Source: Actinospica durhamensis
GTDB taxonomy: Bacteria; Actinomycetota; Actinomycetes; Streptomycetales; Catenulisporaceae
Direction: 5' to 3'
DNA length: 38,168 bases
Assembly (NCBI RefSeq): GCF_018139695.1
Contig: NZ_JAGSOG010000055.1
Span: 1 to 38,168, forward strand
The translations under genes were made by a program, and so were the position numbers. Below the pieces are notes generated by a model. That model was not told the DNA's origin. It saw nothing but the letters and a program-made list of their open reading frames with translations, and did not search any database. Shown one piece after another: positions 1-13,048 of this stretch (position 1 is the first letter of the stretch; each line of letters starts with the position of its first letter).

Positions 1-1150
1 GGGTCGGCGTCACTCCGGTCTCGGTCTCGGTGGGGGTGGGAGTGATCGTGCCGGCCGTGCAGTCGACGTGGCCGAGGAAGGGGAAGTCGTGGATCTCGCC
101 GCCGTCGGCGCCGCCGGTGACGCTGCCGTGGACGAGTGAGTCGACGATGATGTTGCCTTGGACGTTGCCCGGGTCCTCGTCGATGAGCTTGGCGTGGGGG
201 GCGTAGAAAGTGCCGTCGAGTGAGTTGGAGCCGGTCATGGTGAGGGTGGTCGTGGTCGGGAAGTTCCAGAGGGTGTAGGGGGCGGCGGCGTCGCCGAAGT
301 TGGCGAGGTTGGTGACGTTCCAGTCGAACGTGCCGGTGTCGTCGAGCACGTTGATCACGAGGGAGCCGGCTTCGGTGGGCAGGTTGCGCAGGGTGATGTT
401 GGCCAGGAGGGCGAGCTGCTCCTTGGTCACGGTCCAGACGTTCGTCCTCGTCGTATCCAGGGTCAGGTAGGCCTGGGTGCCCTCCGTCCACGGCTGGGTC
501 AGCGGGGTGCCGTTCGCGTCGGTGGGGACGACGTTGTTCGGGCACGCGGCCATGTCGGCGCTGCGCTGGTCGTAGGCGGCGAAGGCCGAGTCGAAGTCGA
601 TGAGGTTCGGCTTGACCACGGCCGAGGTCTCCTCCTCGGTGGACAGTTCCACGCGCTGCGCGTCGTTGAGCGTGCCGCCGGTGGGCACCAACTGGGTGGG
701 CTGGCCCGTGTTCAGGATGTCGGTGCCGGTCTTGTCGCCGATGTGGATGAGCGTGTTGTCCAGCACCCTGACCAGCCCGGGGTTGGTGCTTGTGGCCCAG
801 TCGATGCGGCCGCCGACGAGCAGGCCGGTGGGCACGCTCTCGCCGGGCGCGTAGTACGGCTGGACCGGTTCGTGCAGGGCGACGTTGTAGAGGCCGCCCA
901 GGTGCAGATCGCCGCCGAGGGCCATCGTTCCCTCATCCTCGTGTGAGGCCAGGACGGCGTCGTGGTGGATGAACGCGGTGAAGCCCTCGTTGCCCTCGAC
1001 CGGGTTGCCGATCGCGGCACGGGTCTGCGGATGGGGGATGCGGCCGGCCAGGGCGATGGCCGGGACTGCGCACAGCCCCGAGATCGCCAGCGCCGCGAGT
1101 GTGGCGGTGACCGGCGAGCTGAAGAACGAACGATCCGAACGGCGATTCAT
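1..1150 (-). CDS. Choice-of-anchor A family secreted surface protein (C-terminus cut by window edge)
   Basis: This frame is open from an ATG at 1150 to the left edge, about 383 codons, with no stop, so the 3' end lies outside. The N-terminus begins MNRRSDRSFF, followed by a hydrophobic stretch to about residue 40, as in a signal peptide. The body has the pattern of choice-of-anchor A (collagen-binding-like adhesin) domains: an early segment with EGNEGFTAF and GTMALGGDLHLGG (about residues 48-80), and a late segment with NSLDGTFYAPHAKL and a run of Gly/Val-rich beta strands ending near IHDFPFLGHVDC. The last visible residues are Thr/Pro/Glu-rich (TPTPTETETGVTP), typical of the spacer before a cell-wall sorting signal or membrane anchor, which would lie outside the window. 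The role is probably cell-surface display or adhesion. It lies 51 bases downstream of the YihY gene on the same strand. The family call is fairly firm; ligand and anchoring are not visible. Confidence 0.8.
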   Translation of the reverse strand, partial: MNRRSDRSFFSSPVTATLAALAISGLCAVPAIALAGRIPHPQTRAAIGNPVEGNEGFTAFIHHDAVLASHEDEGTMALGGDLHLGGLYNVALHEPVQPYYAPGESVPTGLLVGGRIDWATSTNPGLVRVLDNTLIHIGDKTGTDILNTGQPTQLVPTGGTLNDAQRVELSTEEETSAVVKPNLIDFDSAFAAYDQRSADMAACPNNVVPTDANGTPLTQPWTEGTQAYLTLDTTRTNVWTVTKEQLALLANITLRNLPTEAGSLVINVLDDTGTFDWNVTNLANFGDAAAPYTLWNFPTTTTLTMTGSNSLDGTFYAPHAKLIDEDPGNVQGNIIVDSLVHGSVTGGADGGEIHDFPFLGHVDCTAGTITPTPTETETGVTPT

Positions 1151-1201
1151 ACGCCTAGAGAACGCCGCGCCAGGGGCCCCGGCGGTGCGGCGCGACCGAG
1201 G

Positions 1202-2266
1202 TCAGAGGTGTTTCACCCGGTCGGACTCAGCCGTACCCGCCCGTTCGGCCCGCAGCCTGGCTTCGGTCGCGTCGTCCGCGTCGTCCGACGTGGGGACCGC
1301 ATCCGCAGTGTCGACCGCGTCGACCAGGCCGACCGGGCCGGCCTTGTCCGCCGCGTCCGGCTCGTCGGCCAGTTCGGCGGCGTGGGCGGCGCGGCGGGCG
1401 CGCAGGGTGTCCTCGGTGCGGGTGGCGGTCCAGGCGGAGAGGAACAGGGTCGAGACGAAGGTGAGGTCGAACCAGACCAGCAGCGCGATGGGCACGCCGA
1501 ACGCGCCGTAGAGGGAGCGGCCGGCGACCGAGCTGAGGTATGTGCCGATCAGGCTCTTAGTGATGTCGAAGAGTACGGACGCGGCCAACGCCGTGCTCAG
1601 CAGGACGCTGCGGGGCATGTGCAGGCGCGGGATGCCGGCTAGTACGTAGGCGAACATGGCCGTTCCGGCGCCGATGCCGAGGACGGTGCCGATCAGCCAG
1701 AGCAGCGAGCGGGCCGCGGTGGTGTCGGCCAAGTGCAGCCAGCGGAGTACATGCGTGGCCAGGCCGGAGGTCAGGGTCGAGGCGGACAGGACGACCACGA
1801 CGGTCAGGCCGAGGCCCACCAGCGAGGCCAGGTCGGCCGCCTTGCGCCAGACGAACTTGCCGGGCATGTCGTCCACGCACCAGATTTCGCGCATACTGCC
1901 GCGTGCGGTGTTGACCCAGGACAGGCCGGTCCAGGTCAGGATCAGGCTGCTGATGACGCCGACGGTGGCCGCGTTGGCGGCGACGGCGTCCAGGGAGAAC
2001 TCGCCCGCGATGCCGGGCAGCTGGGCGCGGATGTGCTCGTTGACGGTGCGTACGCCGGCCTGGCCCAGGACGGCGGCGGTGAGCGCGGTGGCCACGGCCA
2101 GCAGCGGGAACAGGGACAGGAACGCCGAGTAGGTCATCGCCGCGGCCAGGCGGGTGCCGCGGCGGTGCTGGAATCGCAGGAACGTGCGATAGAGCGAGCT
2201 GTTGCGGCCGAGGTGGGTGTAGTGCCGGGCGCGCTCGACGAGCTCCGGCGAGATCAGCTTGGCCAC
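1202..2266 (-). CDS. YihY/BrkB family inner-membrane protein
   Basis: This 354-residue protein has the YihY/virulence-factor BrkB fold. There are six predicted membrane segments, at roughly residues 43-68, 101-120, 146-170, 187-213, 222-243 and 257-279, with the conserved N-terminal pattern AAAMTYSAFLSLFPLL (41-56) and the mid-protein loop SMREIWCVDD. The C-terminal tail after about residue 285 is hydrophilic and rich in Ala and Asp, so it is probably cytoplasmic and disordered. The family was once called ribonuclease BN in error; its real function is unsettled. The GTG at 2266 is the only sensible start before the first helix, but it lacks a clear Shine-Dalgarno sequence, so it may be leaderless or weakly translated. 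In Streptomyces, as I recall, a gene of this family also lies close to trpS and a 2'-5' RNA ligase gene. Confidence 0.88.
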   Translation of the reverse strand: MAKLISPELVERARHYTHLGRNSSLYRTFLRFQHRRGTRLAAAMTYSAFLSLFPLLAVATALTAAVLGQAGVRTVNEHIRAQLPGIAGEFSLDAVAANAATVGVISSLILTWTGLSWVNTARGSMREIWCVDDMPGKFVWRKAADLASLVGLGLTVVVVLSASTLTSGLATHVLRWLHLADTTAARSLLWLIGTVLGIGAGTAMFAYVLAGIPRLHMPRSVLLSTALAASVLFDITKSLIGTYLSSVAGRSLYGAFGVPIALLVWFDLTFVSTLFLSAWTATRTEDTLRARRAAHAAELADEPDAADKAGPVGLVDAVDTADAVPTSDDADDATEARLRAERAGTAESDRVKHL

Positions 2267-2380
2267 AGAGGGAGCTTACAGAGCGTCACCGAGCGGGCGC
2301 GATCTGGAACGGCCACACCAGGGGACCAAGCCAGGGGATACCAGGGGGCGCCGCACCCGCAGCCGGGCTACGCCGCGTCG

Positions 2381-4035
<1,655 letters not shown>

Positions 4036-4202
4036 TCACCCGCTTTCGCGCGTGCGGGAGCCGTCCGGGGCGGGTGGCGCGGGCACGTTCGGACGGGTGA
4101 AGCGGGGGCGGCCGGACGGGTGCGGACGGGGATGCACGCCGGTGGGGATACTGCGCCGAACGGGTGAGCCCCGCCCGGACCGCGGCCGCCCGCCGCGACT
4201 GC

Positions 4203-5627
4203 CTACTGCGGCGCTATGACCGTCGTCTGGACGCCCGCCTCGCTGCCGCGCGGCACACCTGCCTCGGCGCCCAGTTCGGCACCGGAACCGGGTTCCGCGC
4301 CGGCGTCGTCGCCGCTCTGGACGTCGGCGTCGGCGGACCCCGGCTCCTCGTCGCCGGCCTCCACTATCCACACGCGTGAGACGCGGCGCCCGTCCATGGT
4401 GTGCACGGTGAAGCGCAGGCCGTCGTAGAGCACCTCGTCGCCGGTCTCCGGCAGCCGGCCGAGTTGGGCGATCATGAAGCCGGCCAGCGTCTCGTACGGG
4501 CCCTCGGGCAGCGGTACGCCGATCTCCTCGGCCGCCTCGTCCAGGTTGACCAGGCCGGACAGGTCGAGGCCGCCGCCGCGCAGGCGGATGACGTCGGCGC
4601 GGGCGCTGTCGTACTCGTCCCGGATGTCGCCGATGACCTCCTCGACGAGGTCCTCGAGGGTGACGATGCCGGCCGTGCCGCCGTACTCGTCCACCACGAT
4701 GGCCAGGTGGAAGGAGTCGCGGCGCATCTCGGACAGGGCGTCGAGCACGTGCTTGGTGCTGGGCAGGAACAGCGCGGGGCGGGCGAGCGCGGCGACGTTC
4801 TCGCCGCGGTCCGGGGCGGTGGGGCTCAGCAGGTCGCGCACGTGCACGAAGCCGACCACGTTGTCCGCGGACTGGTCGATCACCGGGTAGCGCGAGTGCG
4901 GGTGCCCGGCTATTTCGGCGGCGGCGACCCGGATCGAGGTGGAGCCGTCCAGGAAGACCACCTCGGTGCGCGGGACGAGCACTTCGCGCAGCTGGCGGTC
5001 GCCGGCGCCGAACACCTCGTCGATCAGCCGCCGCTCGTCCTTGCTGAGCGAGTCGCTGGTGGCCACCATACGGCGCAGCTCGGCCTCGCTGACCTGCTCG
5101 CGCGCGGCCGAGGGGTCGCCGCCGAAGAGCCGCACCACCCCGTCGGTGCAGGCCGAGAGCAGCCAGATGACCGGCCGGCACAGCCGCGACATGCCGTTGA
5201 GGAACGGGGCGACGGCGCGGGCGGTGGGTTCGATCCGCTGCATGGCCAGGCGCTTGGGCGCGAGCTCGCCGATGACCAGCGTGACGAACGAGATGACCAT
5301 GGTGACGCCGATCAGGCCGACGAACTCGGCCAGGCCGGAGGTCATCCCCGCGGACTCCAGGCCGCGCCTGGCGTCCTCGGAGAGCGTGGTCGCGCCGTAC
5401 GCGGAGGAGAGCAGCGCGGTGAGGGTGACGCCGATCTGGACGGTGGCGAGGAAGCGGTTCGGATCGCGCACCAGGCGGGCCACGATGGCGCCGCGGCGGC
5501 CGGATTCGGCCAACTCCTGGACCTGGGCTTCACGCAGTGAGACGAGCGCGATCTCCGCGGCCACGAACAGGGCCTCGATCAGGATCAGCGCCAGCACGAC
5601 CAGGCAGGAGAGGACTGTTTGGTTCAC
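4203..5627 (-). CDS. CNNM/CorC-type membrane protein with CBS pair (hemolysin family)
   Basis: This 474-residue protein has the three-part layout of the hemolysin/CorC family. A DUF21 (CNNM) membrane domain covers about residues 1-190, beginning with LILIEALFVAAEIALVSLR and including VIGELAPKRLAMQ. Two CBS domains follow at about 205-330 (VLVPRTEVVFLD and later FHLAIVVDEYGGTAGIVTLED). A CorC/HlyC transporter-associated domain lies at about 345-425 (LSGLVNLDEAAEEIGVPLPEG). The last 45 residues are acidic and Gly/Ala-rich. Family members are linked to magnesium or cobalt efflux with nucleotide sensing by the CBS pair; the old name hemolysin is not evidence of toxicity. GTG at 5627 is the start immediately before the first helix. 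It is on the same strand as trpS but separated by 191 bases, so co-transcription is uncertain. Confidence 0.92.
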   Translation of the reverse strand: MNQTVLSCLVVLALILIEALFVAAEIALVSLREAQVQELAESGRRGAIVARLVRDPNRFLATVQIGVTLTALLSSAYGATTLSEDARRGLESAGMTSGLAEFVGLIGVTMVISFVTLVIGELAPKRLAMQRIEPTARAVAPFLNGMSRLCRPVIWLLSACTDGVVRLFGGDPSAAREQVSEAELRRMVATSDSLSKDERRLIDEVFGAGDRQLREVLVPRTEVVFLDGSTSIRVAAAEIAGHPHSRYPVIDQSADNVVGFVHVRDLLSPTAPDRGENVAALARPALFLPSTKHVLDALSEMRRDSFHLAIVVDEYGGTAGIVTLEDLVEEVIGDIRDEYDSARADVIRLRGGGLDLSGLVNLDEAAEEIGVPLPEGPYETLAGFMIAQLGRLPETGDEVLYDGLRFTVHTMDGRRVSRVWIVEAGDEEPGSADADVQSGDDAGAEPGSGAELGAEAGVPRGSEAGVQTTVIAPQ

Positions 5628-5755
5628 CGGCCCGACACCCCCGGGAACGGGGGCGGCGAGCCGCCGGGTCTATTGCACTCCGAGGGAGGCGAAGGGGCCA
5701 TGCGCACCAGTCTACGGCGCGCACGACCCCCGAGGTTCCGCCGCGTCGGGCCGTG

Positions 5756-6784
5756 TCAGGAGGCGGTGACGTACGACTTCGTGAGTTCCTTGCTGGGGGT
5801 CTGGATCGTGCAGATGATGAAGTTGAAGCCCTGGTCGAAGCTGTCTTCGTCCTCGGGCGCGTAGTAGGGCTTCTCGGCGTCCGAGGGCAGCGAGGACGAG
5901 CTCAGGTTGAGCTTGGCGAGGCTGCCGCAGTCGGTGTCGGCGTCCTTGTTGAGGGTGGCGGCGTCCGGCAGGGCGTCCGCGGTGATCATCGAGGTGCCGT
6001 AGACCTGGGAGTCGTGCGCCTGAGTGCAGGGCACGACCGTGAACGACTCGATGCCGGTGGAGGCGCTGGACGCGTCGAAGCAGTCCCCCTTCTTGAGCGC
6101 GTCGATGTCCACCTCGATGGCGGTAGAGGTGCCGGCCGCGGTCGCGGAGTCCGTCGGCGCGTCGGTCGCCGCGCCGGTGGACGTGGTGGTCGCGCCCGCC
6201 CGGCTGCCGCTGCCGTCGTCCGGGCCGCTGGCGACGTGGAACACGCCGATGCACACGGCGATGAGCGCCAGAATGGCGAGCCGGCCGGGCACGGTGCCGA
6301 AGACGGCCGAGGCCACCTTCGCTCCGGTGCCGCGCTGGGCCTTCGCCTCGGCGACGGTCATGGGAGCCGGATATCCGCCGAAAGGCTGCTGCGGCGCGCC
6401 GTACGGAGGATAGGGCTGCTGCTGGGTGGGCACGCCGTACGGAGACTGCGGCTGGGGCTGCGACTGAGACTGGGACAGCTGGTCGTACGGGCCGGGCTGC
6501 TGCGGGTACGGCTGCTGCGGCACCTGCTGCTGCGGATACGCCTGTTGCGGCGGCTGCTGCGGATAAGCCTGCTGCTGCGGCCACTGCTGCTGGGCCCCGT
6601 AGTACGGCTGCTGCGGAAGCTGCGGCGCCGGCTGCTGGACCGGGACGAACTGGGTCGGCGCGGCGGCGTCGGCCTGCGGCGGGAACTGCTGGGCCGGCTG
6701 GCTGTACGGCTGCTGCGGACCGGCATACGGGTCGGCGCCCTGGCCGGGCGGCTGACCGGGATACGGATCGTAGGGGTTGGTCAT
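5756..6784 (-). CDS. Septum-formation-type membrane protein with Gln/Pro/Tyr-rich N-terminus
   Basis: This 342-residue protein has three parts. Residues 1-140 are low complexity, rich in Gln, Pro and Tyr, with many YPQQ-like repeats. A single membrane helix lies at about 167-185 (RLAILALIAVCIGVFHVA). The exported C-terminal part carries GDCF (233-236) and VPCTQAHDSQVYG (251-263), then two further Cys (DCGS, FIIC). The GDCF/VPC...H pattern matches the Septum_form/DUF4190-associated extracellular domain of actinobacterial membrane proteins; four Cys probably form two disulfides. A Ser/Thr/Ala linker separates helix and domain. The start is ATG 6784, with AGGGGG about 12 bases upstream. It is on the same strand as mdh, but a strong hairpin lies between, so it is probably transcribed separately. 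A role in cell division is a family name only, not shown here. Confidence 0.72.
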   Translation of the reverse strand: MTNPYDPYPGQPPGQGADPYAGPQQPYSQPAQQFPPQADAAAPTQFVPVQQPAPQLPQQPYYGAQQQWPQQQAYPQQPPQQAYPQQQVPQQPYPQQPGPYDQLSQSQSQPQPQSPYGVPTQQQPYPPYGAPQQPFGGYPAPMTVAEAKAQRGTGAKVASAVFGTVPGRLAILALIAVCIGVFHVASGPDDGSGSRAGATTTSTGAATDAPTDSATAAGTSTAIEVDIDALKKGDCFDASSASTGIESFTVVPCTQAHDSQVYGTSMITADALPDAATLNKDADTDCGSLAKLNLSSSSLPSDAEKPYYAPEDEDSFDQGFNFIICTIQTPSKELTKSYVTAS

Positions 6785-6899
6785 GGGAAGTTCGAAGCCC
6801 CCTGATAGCGGTGTGGCATGTCGACCGGCCCAGCCAAACGCATCCGTATACGCCCGGCAAGCAGAGCTCTGGCTCCGTTACGAAACTGATGAGACGACA

Positions 6900-6939
6900 G
6901 ATCCCGCCTGCCCCCGGGGTATCGGGGCCGGGCGGGATC
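6900..6939 (-). terminator. Hairpin downstream of mdh
   Basis: GATCCCGCC (6900-6908) pairs perfectly with GGCGGGATC (6931-6939), and inside it GCCCC (6910-6914) pairs with GGGGC (6924-6928). It lies 26 bases past the mdh stop on the minus strand. There is no T-tract, which is common for actinobacterial terminators. Confidence 0.7.
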
Positions 6940-6965
6940 GCCGGCTGTGCGGGTGCGCCGCGGGC

Positions 6966-8165
<1,200 letters not shown>

Positions 8166-8185
8166 TCAAGCTCGCCGGAGAAGCC

Positions 8186-9436
8186 ATGCTGCTGTCGTTC
8201 CGAGTGGTCAACCATCGCTCGCTGCGCGACCTGCAGCACCTGAACCTCGCTCCGATATATGAAGCAGACCGTCCGGTCGGGACGAATTGGCCCGCGGTTC
8301 CGGTGGTGGCGGTCTACGGGGCGAACGCGTCCGGCAAGTCGAATCTGATCGACGCGCTCACCTACCTGCGGGACATGGTGCTGGGATCGGATCGCATGGC
8401 CGAGCCGGGGCTGGGAGTCGCACGCATCCCGTTTCGGCTGGATCCGCAGTTCACGCATGCGCCGAGCAGTTACGAGGTCCACGCGATGATCGACGGGACG
8501 CACTACTCCTATGGATTCGCGGTCGACGACGACGGTGTGGTCGAGGAGTGGCTCTACCGCTACCCGAAGAAACGGCGCCAAGTGGTGTTCGCCCGCGAAG
8601 GGCGGTCCTTCCGGTACGGCACGACGGCCGGAGCGGACTTGCGTGAGGCGGAGGGCATCACCGCACCGAACGCGCTGTTCATGTCGGTCGCCGCACGGGC
8701 CGGCAAGAGCGAGCTGTTGCCTTTTTACCAGTGGCTTCGCGGGATTCAGCTGCCGACCGCGCCGACACCGAGCCATGTCTCGACGCGTCTGTTTCGCAGG
8801 CTACTCGGCTCCTGGCTGACTCTGGCGGCGCAGGACGAGACCCTTCATCGGGCGGTACTCGGCTTGCTACGCGCGGCCGATCTGGGCATCGAGGACTTCG
8901 GCACTGCGCAGGACGGCGATGCGACTGCGAAAGAGAGCCCTCGTATCTGGTTCAGGATGTGTGGAGCGAAGGAGGACGCCAGCACGCTTTCGCTCGCGGA
9001 CCAGTCCTCCGGCACGCGGCTCTACCTGGAGCGCATGTTCGAAGTGCTCGACGTGCTGGGCTCAGGCTCAGTCACGGTCGTCGACGAACTCGAGTCGAAT
9101 CTGCACCCGAATCTCGCCGGGCACATCGTGCGCATGTTCCAGGATCCGACCACCAATCCGCACGGGGCCCAGCTGATCTTCACGTCGCACGACACCTCGC
9201 TGCTCGGCAGCAATGCGGAGACGCTGAAGCGTGATCAGATCTGGTTCGCCGTGAAGGACTGCGCCAGCGGCGCGAGCCGGATCTTCCCGCTGACGGACTT
9301 CAAGCCGCGCGATACCGAGAACACGGAACGGCGGTACCGCGGCGGCAGCTACCGGGCGGTGCCGTTCGTGGACGAGGAGGCTATGTTCGCCGCCGTGGCC
9401 GAGTCCGCCCGGCGGACCGGGTCCGCCGATGCGTGA
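8186..9436 (+). CDS. Orphan AAA family ATPase (AbiL/RloA-like, ABC-type ATPase fold)
   Basis: This 416-residue protein is an SMC/ABC-type AAA ATPase without coiled coil. Walker A is GANASGKS (45-52), the signature region is SLADQSSGT (269-277), Walker B is VTVVDELES (296-304), and the switch segment is FTSHDTSLL (332-340). The opening MLLSFRVVNHRSL is typical of the AAA_15/AAA_21 group, which includes ATPases of abortive-infection and retron-like defence systems (AbiL, RloA, PrrC-associated). Partners such as RloB normally follow; here the next gene is icd, so this is a lone gene. The start ATG 8186 has GGAGAA close upstream. Codons rare in the neighbours (ATA, TAT, TTT, AAA) are easy to find, which suggests horizontal acquisition, though I did not compute usage. 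A six-copy 11-bp repeat begins four bases after the stop. A defence role is inference. Confidence 0.8.
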   Translation: MLLSFRVVNHRSLRDLQHLNLAPIYEADRPVGTNWPAVPVVAVYGANASGKSNLIDALTYLRDMVLGSDRMAEPGLGVARIPFRLDPQFTHAPSSYEVHAMIDGTHYSYGFAVDDDGVVEEWLYRYPKKRRQVVFAREGRSFRYGTTAGADLREAEGITAPNALFMSVAARAGKSELLPFYQWLRGIQLPTAPTPSHVSTRLFRRLLGSWLTLAAQDETLHRAVLGLLRAADLGIEDFGTAQDGDATAKESPRIWFRMCGAKEDASTLSLADQSSGTRLYLERMFEVLDVLGSGSVTVVDELESNLHPNLAGHIVRMFQDPTTNPHGAQLIFTSHDTSLLGSNAETLKRDQIWFAVKDCASGASRIFPLTDFKPRDTENTERRYRGGSYRAVPFVDEEAMFAAVAESARRTGSADA

Positions 9437-9440
9437 GCCT

Positions 9441-9506
9441 TCCGGGCCGACTCCGGGCCGACTCCGGACTGACTCCAGGCCGACTCCGGACTGACTCTTG
9501 ACCGAC
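9441..9506. repeat. 11-bp tandem repeat, six copies
   Basis: Six head-to-tail 11-mers run from 9441 to 9506. Units 1 and 2 are TCCGGGCCGAC, units 3 and 5 are TCCGGACTGAC, unit 4 is TCCAGGCCGAC, and unit 6 is TCTTGACCGAC. The consensus is TCCGGRCYGAC. The array starts four bases after the ATPase stop and ends 118 bases before the icd start. The period is close to one helical turn, so all copies face the same side of DNA. Confidence 0.9.
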
Positions 9507-9582
9507 GCGGCCCACCCGTCCCGCGCCGCCACCTGCCCGCACGCCCGGAGTTCGGCCTCGGCCCGGCCCTGCGGTATCTTGA

Positions 9583-11847
<2,265 letters not shown>

Positions 11848-11905
11848 AGGCTAGGGCTACGAGCTGGGGACTAGTGCGGGGCGCGTAACCGCAGGCGTCA
11901 TGAGG

Positions 11906-11953
11906 CCGGCGGCCGTCGGGACGGATTTCAAACTCCGTCCCGGCGGCCGCCGG
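11906..11953. terminator. Strong bidirectional hairpin between icd and the DUF3017 gene
   Basis: A 20-bp stem with one G-U pair encloses the 8-base loop TTTCAAAC. CCGGCGGCC (11906-11914) and CGGGACGGA (11917-11925) pair with GGCCGCCGG (11945-11953) and TCCGTCCCG (11934-11942). It lies between convergent genes and can stop transcription from both sides. Confidence 0.9.
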
Positions 11954-12068
11954 TCTCGTTCGTCGTCGGGGTGATCGCGGGTGATCGCGGGTGCTGGTGG
12001 TTTCTCGTGGGTGCTCGTCGCGGTGCCCGCGGGTGGGCTTGCTCGTGCGCTCGTCGAACGGGTTCGTG

Positions 12069-12329
12069 CTATCCGGCCAGCGGGAAGACCGACAGGATCA
12101 GCATGACCAGGCCGAGCAGGCCCATGGTGACCACGTCCACGCCGCGGCCGCGTACCGCGAGCAGGCCCGCGCGCGGGGTGGAGAGCGCGAAGCGCAGCCC
12201 GGAGCCGAGGAGCAGGGCACAGCCGAGGATGAGCACGCCGTGCTGCAGGTTGCCGAGCGCGATCAGGGCCACGGCGACGACGGCCACCGCGAAAACGGTG
12301 GCGAACGGCCACTCATGCCTTACGTCCAT
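12069..12329 (-). CDS. DUF3017 family small membrane protein
   Basis: This 86-residue protein begins MDVRHEWPFATVFAV. It has membrane segments at about residues 8-25, 30-47 and 66-84, and the family motif PRAGLLAVRGRGVDV in the loop between the second and third. DUF3017 proteins are found next to folD or mdh in many actinobacteria, and their function is unknown. The frame is open far upstream (to 13082), but that part is an unrelated Arg/Gly-rich shadow. ATG 12329 is the first start in the correct frame before the helices. GGAGG lies only one base before it, too close for normal use, so the mRNA may be leaderless. It converges with icd. Confidence 0.8.
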   Translation of the reverse strand: MDVRHEWPFATVFAVAVVAVALIALGNLQHGVLILGCALLLGSGLRFALSTPRAGLLAVRGRGVDVVTMGLLGLVMLILSVFPLAG

Positions 12330-12500
12330 GCCTCCATGGAACCACGTCCCCGAGCCTGCCGCCGCCGCGCTGCGCGGGAGCGCGGGCGGCGGGCTCGGAA
12401 GCAGGTGGTACGCGTGCGACGTACTCCATTCGGCGTACACCGCGGCATCCCGGGAGCGTCCCGCGGGCATCATCATGATCACCTCCCTAAGGAGTCCGCC

Positions 12501-12785
12501 ATGAGCAGCCCCAACCTCCCGCCCACCGGTACCTCGTCCACCGCGGGCTCGCGCATGGCCGACCGGCTGGCCCGGCCCAAGGTCGTGCTCGGCGCCGTGA
12601 TCACCGCGCTGGCGATCTGGTTCATCGCCGTCAACAACGGCACGGTGCGCATCCACTTCTGGGTCGTCTGGGTCAGCGCGAAGCTCTGGATCGTGCTGCT
12701 GTGCGTGTTCATCGCGGGCGCACTGGCCTCGTGGCTGTTGTCCCGGCGCCGGGCGAGCGTGCGCCGGACGAAGGGCCGGGCGTAG
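12501..12785 (+). CDS. LapA domain small membrane protein
   Basis: This 94-residue protein has two membrane helices, at about residues 30-48 (VVLGAVITALAIWFIAVNN) and 62-82 (LWIVLLCVFIAGALASWLL). Between them is the short VRIHFWVVWVSA strand typical of lipopolysaccharide-assembly-protein-A (DUF1049) domains. In actinobacteria, which lack LPS, the role is unknown. The C-terminus is strongly basic (RRRASVRRTKGRA), so it should stay in the cytoplasm. ATG 12501 is supported by AAGGAG six bases upstream. It is divergent from the DUF3017 gene and shares its 171-base upstream region. Confidence 0.8.
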   Translation: MSSPNLPPTGTSSTAGSRMADRLARPKVVLGAVITALAIWFIAVNNGTVRIHFWVVWVSAKLWIVLLCVFIAGALASWLLSRRRASVRRTKGRA

Positions 12786-12858
12786 CCGCGGGCCGCCGCG
12801 CGCCCCGCGCACGCCCGAGCGGTTCCAGGTCCGGCTTCCGCGTCCCTCAGACGGGGGG

Positions 12859-12897
12859 CGCGCGCCAGTCCTTCGCCCGCACGCACCCTGGCGCGCG
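12859..12897 (+). terminator. Inverted repeat after the LapA-like gene
   Basis: CGCGCGCCAG (12859-12868) pairs perfectly with CTGGCGCGCG (12888-12897) across a 19-base loop. It is 73 bases past the LapA stop, within the 263-base gene-free stretch 12786-13048. I see nothing else firm in that stretch. Confidence 0.4.
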
Positions 12898-13048
12898 AGT
12901 CGAACGGATACGTACGGAAGCCAACCGCCCGGATCGCGTGCCCCGCGCGCGCCATGTTCGGGGCGCGGAGCGTGTCCTACCGTGGGATTACCGACGGGCA
13001 GGTCCGGTACCCCCTCCACCCACGCTCCGCGATGACCCGAGGTTCCCC

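Noticed and set aside
11970-12040. Short GTGATCGCGG/GGGTGCT repeats between icd and the DUF3017 gene
   Set aside because: Only two or three imperfect short copies in low-complexity GC-rich DNA; not above what such DNA shows by chance.
12888-12925. GAGTCGAAC on the plus strand, resembling the T-loop of a minus-strand tRNA
   Set aside because: The flanking bases do not form a T-stem, and no acceptor, D or anticodon stem can be drawn around it.
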